A stretch of 64,000 bases of DNA from Siphonodentalium dalli (lineage: Eukaryota > Mollusca > Scaphopoda > Gadilida > Siphonodentaliidae). The notes under the pieces were generated by a model, which did not search any database, was not told where the DNA came from, and was given only the letters and a program-made list of their open reading frames with translations. Below, one piece after another: positions 56,805 to 64,000 of this stretch; position 1 is the first letter of the stretch; each line of letters starts with the position of its first letter. The stretch spans positions 3,185,784 to 3,249,783 of the forward strand of contig CP136066.1 in NCBI GenBank assembly GCA_032622095.1. The letters run 5' to 3'. The translations under genes were made by a program, and so were the position numbers.

Positions 56805-56900
56805 TATATTGTATTAGGAGAGGGGCTTCATAAGTTGCAAAAACTTGTGCCCCAATCCCTTTTGTATATTATGAAAATAAAATATGTTTCAAGTCAACTA
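56805..56900 (+). mobile_element. LINE 3' tail (tail type 1)
   Basis: TGTATTAGGAGAGGGGCTTC, ATAAGTTGCAAAAACTTGTG, CCCCAATCCC, then AAAATAAAATATGTTT. GGGGC and GCCCC pair, with AAGTTGCAAAAACTT as a second stem. Same family as at 1567 and 18,208 (minus). Confidence 0.75.
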
Positions 56901-56904
56901 TCTC

Positions 56905-56998
56905 TAAACGCGTGGCACGTGCAGCCTCGACTTGAAACGCGTGGCACATGCAGCCTCGACTTGAAACGCGTGGCACACGCAGCCTCGACTAAGCACGC
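56905..56998. repeat. 29-bp tandem repeat, 3 copies
   Basis: The unit is ACGCGTGGCACATGCAGCCT then CGACTTGAA. GC-rich compared with its surroundings. It directly follows the LINE tail. Confidence 0.92.
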
Positions 56999-58061
56999 GA
57001 TGCACTTAAATATTGCGTTCCTACATTACGGGGACACAAACACTTAATATCATCGCCCTTCCTTGCCTTTGGCGGTCAATTTATATTGTGATTTCGAATG
57101 CGTAGTCTCATTTTCTGTGGACCTCTTGTCGCTAATAGGACTTTGATGGGCTTTCTTTGTGATGGCCGGAGTGGTAGTTACAGGGGGGATAACTCAATAA
57201 TAGCAGCACGAGTTCCTCCCACCCCACATCCAATTAATGAGATGGTGTACAGTCTGAGTCCGAACGACGCGGCCTGCATACCAATGGCTCGCTCGTCCAT
57301 CATCTCGACGTAGATGGGCGAAAATATAGATAATCTAAGTAGACAAACAGAATACGAATGAACGCCGACGTATATTAGATGATCTACCAAGATTTGGCTT
57401 CGTGGTCTGTACCACATATTACTCCTTTGGAGGATTACTCGAGACTGTAGGAAGCGTTGTGGCTTGTTTTTCAATTGAGTGATGGTGTAGGGCATGATGT
57501 ACTCGGTTTAAAAGGGAACAAGATGTTCGCATTAGGTAACTGTGAAAATTAAAGTTTGTAAAAACATCACCAAAAAGAAGTATAACCTGTGTATATCTGT
57601 CTAACAACGACATGTTGTGTTGAACCCATATTGTTACAGCGATTTGTCACAAAACATCGCTTGTCATGTACATGTATTACGTTTCAATATGCTAGTCCAA
57701 ATATGACTTTAAAAAGAGTTCTCACTGCTCTGACCTAATCCAATATTTACCGTCAACAATTGGTATATTTAAACACATTTCGTGTCTCAACGGGTGCACG
57801 TATATATCATGGCAATACCAGTAACATGCACATCTAGCTGGATACGTTATAACTGCGCGATGACATGGCGACAACGCCCTCATATAATCACACGTGTTTG
57901 ATGAGCAAATGATGCATCAGGCTGTATATATCATGACCATCTCAGTATCAGCGAGTTACGGATAATTTGATAGGGACATTCTAACAAATAGCGGACACAT
58001 TAAATTGACGTAATAACTGTGCGATAACTTGGTGAATGGCGACAATGTACTCATATACGCA
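56999..58061. other. no recognisable gene
   Basis: Frames of 64-105 codons at 57,098-57,613 overlap on both strands and show no motif. The rest is AT-rich. Confidence 0.35.
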
Positions 58062-59025
58062 CGTTTATTAACGCCACCGGTGTATACTGTTCTACAGATT
58101 TTAGAAATATGTGGTCCCATGGGGATTTTATAAATAGGTAATTGTTTTTTCCGGTTATTTTAGGACGCGTTAAAGTTGTACCGCGACCCCGAGTCCGGTA
58201 AAAGCTGTAGTTGGAATGTCCAAGTTCATGAAAGTTCTACTGACTATGCCGATGATTTGAGAAGCTTTATTGTTTTAGGATATTGTAGGAAGACTAATCT
58301 GGCTGTGTCAAATTGAGCTATAGCAGGACAACACATTTCGGGTTTTCTTGGGGTATGTATTCGCTGGATGTCTTATAGTTGCAGTATGTAACTATTATGA
58401 CCGCGTTAACTGCGTTCGGTCGTTAGGTATGAACGGGTGTGACTAAACACCGCCCGGACCAGCCCGGACAAGCCCGGACCAGCCCGGACCAGCCCGGACC
58501 CCCCATATGGACTATATGAGTGATTTTAAGGCCAATGTAAGTGCAGGGGTGTCATGGAAACCCACTCAGGGTCGCTATTAACCCTCAAAATGCCGGCATC
58601 GGCGAAAATATTGGCCTTACAATCACTCATATAGTCCATATGGGGGGTCCGGGCTGGACTGGGGTGGTCCGGGCTGGTCCGGGATGGTCCGGGCTGGTCC
58701 GCGCTGGTCCGGGCTTGTCCGGGCTGGTCCGGGCGGTGTTTAGTCACACCGGTATGAACAATGGCTGGGTCATGCACACTTGAAGATTTTATGGCGGGAA
58801 CACAATTTTTGATCCGCATTTAGAAGCTTTCTGGTTTGATGAATGAAACACCTGGAGTAATAAGCCGTAGGTTTTTGTAATACTTTGAAGGATTAGTTGT
58901 TTTAACGGAATTCTGAGGCGGTGCATTAATGTAACCAATATATGTTATATTTTAATTTATATTTATGGCTAATACTATGATCTTGGGGGCGTTACCATTT
59001 CTGACTATGGTTTTCTTGTATGTCA
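58062..59025 (+). repeat. dispersed repeat R1, copy c
   Basis: It matches R1 copy b: TTATTAACGCCACCGGTGTA, CCGAGTCCGGTAAAAG, AACACATTTCGGGTTTTC, GTATGAACAATGGCTG, AATAAGCCGTAG, TTCTGAGGCGGTGCATT, GACTATGGTTTTCTTGT. It is interrupted by the foldback at 58,435-58,750 and lacks the 441-bp element present in copy b. A segment between 58,220 and 58,290 is reduced relative to b. Confidence 0.8.
58435..58750. mobile_element. GC-rich foldback with 9-bp target duplication (Mutator-like)
   Basis: A 316-bp element. The ends are GGTGTGACTAAACACCGCCC and its complement GGGCGGTGTTTAGTCACACC. GGTATGAAC lies on both sides (58,426-58,434, 58,751-58,759). The R1 copy at 46,000-46,008 has the single, uninterrupted site (AGTATGAAC). 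A 9-bp duplication fits Mutator-like elements. The arms contain a 10-bp repeat, CCGGACCAGC, about five units left and more on the right, so the arms have diverged in repeat number. Confidence 0.9.
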
Positions 59026-59714
59026 ATTGAGATCACACGAGGCATTGGTCCGTGTAGTTGTACTTTTTGTTCTAATAAGTTGGAATTGTAATAATCCGTC
59101 AGTCCAGTTGTGTTGTTGACATCGAAGCTATTGCGACTTGCATGTACTATGCTGCGTTTATACCATTGTGTGAATTATTTGAAACAAGCAGAACATTGTA
59201 AACTTGATAGAACTGGTGAAGTTAATAAAAACTGACAACACTGTTAACAATCAACATTATAATATCTACGTTGTTGCTGTTAATAGTATGTCACTGGCAG
59301 TTGATATCAAAGCTCTTGATAATTACTACCCGAATATGCCGCCTCGAATACAACCCAACTGCCGCAATTTAGCCGGATAACGCAGCCGGAATGCGTACAA
59401 CTGAATACAAACACTTAATCGAGTAGGCAACATGCTGTTCCTTCTAATACTATTCTGCATGTTTTTTTCTGGATGAGATAACTTCAAAAAAGCGGTGACC
59501 CGCTTGTTGTTAGATCCTCTTCGCCCTCTTCTACTCTAATCTGTCATATAAATCATAATGTCCAATGTCTTGTTTCATGTATACATGTATTAATTGAGGG
59601 TAGACATACATATTGTTTAAACCAGGCAACATATCGTCGGAGTCATATTTAATCATACTACGTGTATGGAGTCATTGACGTATATAAGTTGATCACCGAT
59701 ACTCTACGAATACA
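59026..59714. other. no recognisable gene
   Basis: AT-rich unique sequence in which I find no coding motif. Confidence 0.3.
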
Positions 59715-59850
59715 GTTTGACGGCGTGGACTTGGAACCACGCACAATTTTAACTTAAACCATTTTCATTGTGCATAAAAACGGTGATTCGCCGTGTAACG
59801 TATTAAACGACATGGGACCGCATGATTACTACGGTCCGACGCCGTCAAAC
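59715..59850. mobile_element. small 136-bp inverted-repeat element
   Basis: It starts GTTTGACGGCGTGGAC and ends GTCCGACGCCGTCAAAC, with an inner CATTGTGCATAAAAACGG. No clear target duplication. It occurs once in the window. Confidence 0.65.
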
Positions 59851-60196
59851 CATTGGTATTATCTAACAGCGTAATAATGAATGTTTCAATGTATTATACG
59901 GGATCATAGTTATGTATGACATGACTAATTAAACCCCCATTGTCTAAGAGCATTGGGGTATATTGGATTGACTACGTCCACCCTTTCTCAATCTGTGTCC
60001 ATCCGGCCTGCTAACTTGAACACATATCAACTAGTTCAATAATGTTTTTGCAAAGGTGCGAAAATCAGGTTTACCCTAATGTGTTATGGCCACTACTTTA
60101 TAATTGTTTTAGACAGATTGTGTCCTTCCTGATCTGATGCTAATATTATTTTTGACCATTACATGTATCTCAATGACTGATCTTAGGAAGGAGATA
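59851..60196. other. no recognisable gene
   Basis: Unique sequence up to the LINE tail microsatellite. Confidence 0.3.
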
Positions 60197-60220
60197 AATT
60201 CAATTCAATTCAATTCAATT
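60197..60220. repeat. (CAATT)n microsatellite, LINE 3' terminus
   Basis: Four CAATT units. On the minus strand this is GAGCAAATAA followed by (ATTGA)n, a microsatellite-type LINE end. Confidence 0.93.
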
Positions 60221-60859
60221 TATTTGCTCAACATCATATAGATATACAGAGAATACATAATACATAAATACGATAAATGATGTGCGCATGCGTGCAGATT
60301 GTATTGTACTAGCATATACATTTAAAATAATGCGTCAGTTATGTGTAGTACATATACATGTATATATGCAATAAATTAGTTGTAAGATATATGGTGCGAC
60401 AACCCATGAAGGGATATGGTAAAATTAGTCAGTGGAAGCCTCAGGAGAGCCTAAATATCGGCAAAACCCTTCTAATGAATATGGACAGATTCGTCTTCCT
60501 TTTCCCGAATTGAAAAGTTCTCTCATTTTAATAGTGTTTGGATTTCGGTAGAAATATGATGGAATATATTTCTGTCGGAGATCATGTAAAGCTGGACATT
60601 TCAGTATGACACGAAATTCATCGCCCAGTTCTGATAGACATAAAGTACATTTTCTCTCGGAGTAGTCTATTTTATTCCAGGATCCAGTTTCAATTGGGAG
60701 GTGGTGGTTTCTTGTTCTGATTCGCAGAATACTCGAAACGAGTTTATTGTCTACACTACTAAGGTACCTTTCTTTGCCGAAATATTGTTTGATTATTCTG
60801 TAGAAGGCATATTTACTAGATGTCGAGGTACAGCCCCTCCATTCATAGTTCCCTGTCAC
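60221..60859 (-). pseudogene. LINE ORF2 C-terminal fragment with 3' UTR
   Basis: The minus-strand frame 60,859-60,425 (144 codons) contains KQYFGKERYLSSVDNKLVSS, ILRIRTRNHHLPIETGSW, then ERKCTLCLSELGDEF, RVILKCPAL. This is the typical LINE C-terminus: a helical region, R.RT.NH.LPIE.G.W, and a CxxC...H...C knuckle, here with Arg where His is expected. It ends KGRRICPYSLEGFCRYLGS. About 200 bp of 3' UTR leads to an AATAAA-like signal and the (ATTGA)n tail. It is 5'-truncated near 60,860. It differs from the 34-36 kb LINE, so at least two LINE families are present. Confidence 0.9.
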
Positions 60860-61487
60860 CTGATGACATCGGCATTTGTCTTACTACATGCACGTCTACG
60901 GTTCAATTTGCACTGTGGTGTATACCAACACTGTCAATGCAACCTCTAATGACTTATTTATGTCATAAAAGCCACCGTGGTTGCCGTATCCGCCATTTGA
61001 TCGCTGTATAGACAAAACGTATTTAGTTATCTTAATAACCAAGACTAACTTGCAATTAATGTAAAATAGTCTTGGTCTGAATGGTAGAGGGAAATAAATG
61101 TGCTTCTTGTGACCACTAATTTGAAACATGTAATACGGGATAATATCAACTTAATTACACTGGGCTTACCACAAGCTTTATAATCTCTATTTCGACAACT
61201 ATACTGCATACGGAGATGTTAAACTTGTAATTTTCCGTATCGGCTGCATAACATTGACCGGGCCCGATTCCTAATTTTCAATTTACGCGGCTTTCCCTAG
61301 TGATTGATCGTGGTGTCGATATATGTGATTCGGTTATTAGAGGGAAATAATCACTTTTTTAAAATTAATTTCGGGTTCTTGGAGTTCTATCAGGCTAATT
61401 ATTAGAGGAGGATTAGATTTCCATCGAATCGTGATTGCTGCGATAACTGATAGATTTGTCGATTACCCACCAGGCAGTCAAAAAGTT
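60860..61487. other. no recognisable gene
   Basis: A minus-strand frame of 77 codons (60,896-61,129) lies upstream of the LINE fragment but shows no LINE motif. Confidence 0.35.
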
Positions 61488-61703
61488 CCCAGGCTGCCAT
61501 TTCTCCGTTAGCGGCAAGGCTACCATTCCTCTGCTAGCGACCAGGCTGCCATTCCTCTGCTAGTGGCCAGGCTGCCATTCCTCAGCTAGCGGCCATGATG
61601 CCATTCCTCTGTTAGCGACCAGGCTGCCATTCCTCCGCTAGCGGCCAGGATGCCATTCCTCCGATAGCCACCAGACTGCCATTCCTCCGCTAGCGGCCAG
61701 GTT
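61488..61703. repeat. 26-bp tandem repeat, about 8 copies
   Basis: The unit is CCAGGCTGCCATTCCTCTGC then TAGCGA, with variants GATGCC, CTCCGC and TAGCGG. On the minus strand it stays open as repeated GMAA.SLAEEW-type text because 26 bp rotates frames without stops. I treat it as non-coding. Confidence 0.93.
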
Positions 61704-62044
61704 GAAATTGTTGAATAACTCCTACAAATGATGGTCTCCCACCTAGTACAAACGCTATCGCATGCCAAATGGGGTGGGATGCTGAAAAATCGCAAGCCAA
61801 TTTGCGCGCGATTTAGTTTGCCGTGTCCCGCGTGACTCAGCATCGCATGCGAATATGTTTCGATTGTAAAATTCAAAGAAATGTAACTCTAACATACCCG
61901 TTATTTAGTAAAAAATCATACCAAAAGAATGACACCACAAAGAGACACGTTTCAAAAACACTATAGGAAAAATCACTTTTAGGGTGGGTGGGCCTGGGGG
62001 AGGCGGACGGCACTGTCTAAGACCTGTTGGGACCAGCATCCAGC
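61704..62044. other. no recognisable gene
   Basis: GGGTGGGTGGGCCTGGGGGA near 61,981 is G-rich. TCTAAGACCTGTTGGGA at 62,017-62,033 is the first string of the 240-bp units found just downstream. Confidence 0.4.
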
Positions 62045-63354
62045 ATTGTGTATTCCATGTTAAAACAGACAATGATATTGACTAATCAGGGCCAAGTGTA
62101 TATATTATTCATTCTTATAGTTTCCACCGGCATTCGTTAGACGTCTCTCGTCGGCACGTTGCCTGGAACATCTCGGGTACGTTACAGGAGACCCAGGCTA
62201 TGGTCTTACAATCTCGTCCAAATACGGATACGATAGGCGAGAATCGCATGCGTTTTGATATGTCGATGCCGTCTGGAGAGTTTGGCGGGACCAGCATCCC
62301 GTCTCGATTTGCTCAGTCTACCCTTGATGCTATAAAGTGGTAGCCGCGGGCGCTTATATATAGAGTTGTTTTTATGAGCTATCAGGCCCCCGCGGCAGCG
62401 GCAGTCTAAGACCTGTTGGGAAACACAAAATTCAAACTGTTATTGAAGCGCCGCAGGCGCGTTAAGCAACGTCACCCCTTTTTCAAATTGATATCGAGGC
62501 AGTCAGGTCGCGCCAGCGACCGCTGCCGCGGGGGCCTGATGGCTCATAAAAACAACTCTATATATAAGCGCCCGCGGCTACCACTTTATAGCATCAAGGG
62601 TAGACTGAGCAAATCGAGACGGGATGCTGGTCCCGCCAAACTCTCTAAGACCTGTTGGGAAACACAAAATTCAAACTGTTATTGAAGCGCCGCAGGCGCG
62701 TTAAGCAACGTCACCCCTTTTTCAAATTGATATCGAGGCAGTCAGGTCGCGCCAGCGACCGCTGCCGCGGGGGGCCTGATGGCTCATAAAAACAACTCTA
62801 TATATAAGCGCCCGCGGCTACCACTTTATAGCATCAAGGGTAGACTGAGCAAATCGAGACGGGATGCTGGTCACGCCAAACTCTCTAAGACCTGTTGGGA
62901 AACACAAAATTCAAACTGTTATTGAAGCGCCGCAGGCGCGTTAAGCAACGTCACCCCTTTTTCAAATTTATATCGAGGCAGTCAGGTCGCGCCAGCGACC
63001 GCTGCCGCGGGGGCCTGATGGCTCATAAAAACAACTCTATATATAAGCGCCCGCGGCTACCACTTTATAGCATCAAGGGTAGACTGAGCAAATCGAGACG
63101 GGATGCTGGTCCCGCCAAACTCTCCAGACGGCATCGACATATCAAAACGCATGCGATTCTCGCCTATCGTATCCGTATTTGGACGAGATTGTAAGACCAT
63201 AGCCTGGGTCTCCTGTAACGTACCCGAGATGTTCCAGGCAACGTGCCGACGAGAGACGTCTAACGAATGCCGGTGGAAACTATAAGAATGAATAATATAT
63301 ACACTTGGCCCTGATTAGTCAATATCATTGTCTGTTTTAACATGGAATACACAA
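62045..63354. mobile_element. 1.3-kb foldback with about 355-bp arms
   Basis: The left arm (62,045-about 62,400) is the inverse complement of 63,003-63,354. Shared strings include TTGTGTATTCCATGTTAAAA, GTCTCTCGTCGGCACGTTGC and TAGCCGCGGGCGCTTATATA. I see one mismatch. A 60-codon frame (MLVPPNSPDGIDIS...) is identical in both arms because the arms are identical; its function is unknown. Three 240-bp units lie between the arm centres. It could be a foldback transposon, a recent inverted duplication or an assembly artefact. No target duplication is clear. Confidence 0.85.
62402..63117 (+). repeat. three 240-bp direct units, each with a TATA-like motif
   Basis: Units start at 62,402, 62,641 and 62,881. 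Each contains TCTAAGACCTGTTGGGAAAC, GAAGCGCCGCAGGCGCGTTA, GTCGCGCCAGCGACCGCTGC, ACTCTATATATAAGCGCCCG and AGACGGGATGCTGGTC. GC-rich hairpins and a strong TATA box-like string (TATATATAAG) give each unit the look of a promoter, but no transcript start can be shown. A frame of arginine/lysine-rich text repeats because 240 is divisible by 3. Confidence 0.93.
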
Positions 63355-63433
63355 CACAAATGTTCCATATAAATTAGAAAACGTGAACATGATTTAAAAT
63401 CGAATAACCTGCTACAAACTACATCGCTACACT

Positions 63434-63655
63434 TTTCTGTTGGGTAAAACATCATTATGTTACCCAATTTGGGTCAATTCTACTCCATTTTTGGCAATGT
63501 TTTTTTGTTCAACGCAGGGTAACAATTTACCCAATATTAATATACATTTCACTTCACGGTATGATTTACCCAACATTGGGTGAATAATTAATTAATTATT
63601 GGGTCAAATAAACAAATGTTGGGGGATTTATTACCACTAACGTTGGGATAAAGAT
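63434..63655. repeat. TTACCCAA/TTGGGTAA-rich tract
   Basis: At least six direct or inverted variants of TTACCCAACATTGGGT occur. TTCTGTTGGGTAAA at 63,435-63,448 is identical to the inner right end of family-1 MITEs, but no cassette or full terminal repeat is present. It may be a decayed foldback. Confidence 0.65.
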
Positions 63656-63821
63656 AAGTATCTTCGCGACAGTATATTCAGATATATCAGGAAAGAACAC
63701 GGCTCATTTATTTTCATAGACGATCATAATTATTTCAAGGTGAGTAATGCTTAAGTTATTATAATCTAGCTGGGGTCCGGGTGTTGTGCGGATAAAAATG
63801 ATCAAATTATTAGTGGCCCTT
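63656..63821. other. no recognisable gene
   Basis: Short AT-rich unique stretch. Confidence 0.3.
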
Positions 63822-63825
63822 TAAC

Positions 63826-64000
63826 CCTTTCAGTACCAGGGGCCGATCTCATCGGCCCCAATTTACGGTCTGTAAAATCGGCCTTAAAAAAAATAAAAAA
63901 ATAAAAATAATATTATTTTTTTTATTTTTGTTGTTGTTGAATTTGTGTTGGGTATGCCTTAGCATGCTATAGCGAATATAAAAACAAATTGGATAACACC
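63826..64000 (+). mobile_element. left end of another TTAA-type element, cut by the window
   Basis: TTAA (63,822-63,825) is followed by CCCTTTCAGTACCAGGGGCC. GGGGCCGATCTCATCGGCCCC is a perfect hairpin 10 bp further in, followed by an A/T run. CCCTTT after TTAA is the piggyBac-like pattern also used by family 1, but the following sequence differs, so this is a separate family. The right end lies outside the window. Confidence 0.6.

Noticed and set aside
58526-58819. Proline- and glycine-rich frames on both strands
   Set aside because: They are translations of the CCGGACCAGC repeat in the foldback arms.
62416-63194. Arginine/lysine-rich 89-99 codon frames in the 240-bp units
   Set aside because: The unit length is divisible by three, so any open frame repeats. 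There is no domain and no sign of selection.
62045-63354. DIRS element or Helitron
   Set aside because: No tyrosine recombinase, reverse transcriptase or helicase is visible and the termini do not fit. The idea is kept only as a possibility for a larger unseen element.

Overview
This window looks like non-genic, transposon-rich nuclear DNA from an animal, most likely a mollusc. It is AT-rich and I find no intact host gene, tRNA, rRNA, operon or CRISPR array. The mollusc guess rests on SINE tails ending in a GACGTTAAACC/CAATCAATC-type motif, several non-LTR retrotransposon (LINE) remnants, many TTAA- and TA-flanked MITEs and long satellites. It is an inference from repeat style, not from a database match.

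Layout. 0-4.5 kb: a SINE tail, a 40-bp tandem array, a LINE 3' end and the first copy of the dominant MITE (family 1). 4.5-15.35 kb: a 67-bp satellite, roughly 120 monomers, interrupted by seven whole or partial family-1 MITEs. 15.35-33.7 kb: mixed MITEs, including a second family carrying the same palindromic cassette, a tandemly duplicated LINE remnant at 24.4-26.6 kb, minisatellites and foldbacks. 33.76-36.67 kb: a decayed but nearly complete LINE reverse transcriptase on the minus strand. 36.7-48.6 kb: a tRNA-headed SINE, further MITEs and a long unclassified dispersed repeat (R1). 48.6-50.4 kb: a 44-bp satellite. 50.4-64 kb: minisatellites, SINEs, another LINE 3' end, a Mutator-like GC-rich foldback, a 1.3-kb foldback enclosing three 240-bp units that each carry a TATA-like motif, and at the right edge the start of another TTAA-type element.

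The most striking feature is a cassette of about 229 bp that starts CCCTGTGCC and ends GGCACAGGG. It holds two 69-bp near-perfect palindromes in opposite orientation, each with a 27-bp outer stem. It occurs inside a TTAA-flanked, piggyBac-like MITE (14 whole or partial copies) and inside a TA-flanked MITE with unrelated termini (3 copies). Two degraded traces suggest a third backbone. The palindromes are almost invariant while the host elements differ. This implies capture or exchange of the cassette, or selection on the hairpin.

The window also supplies its own controls. Empty sites or paralogous sites confirm target-site duplications for several elements: TA in a 43-bp tandem repeat, TA in a duplicated LINE, 9 bp in R1, and TTAA in the satellite. 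Several MITE copies are recombination joints rather than separate insertions. No function is claimed for any element beyond what its sequence supports.
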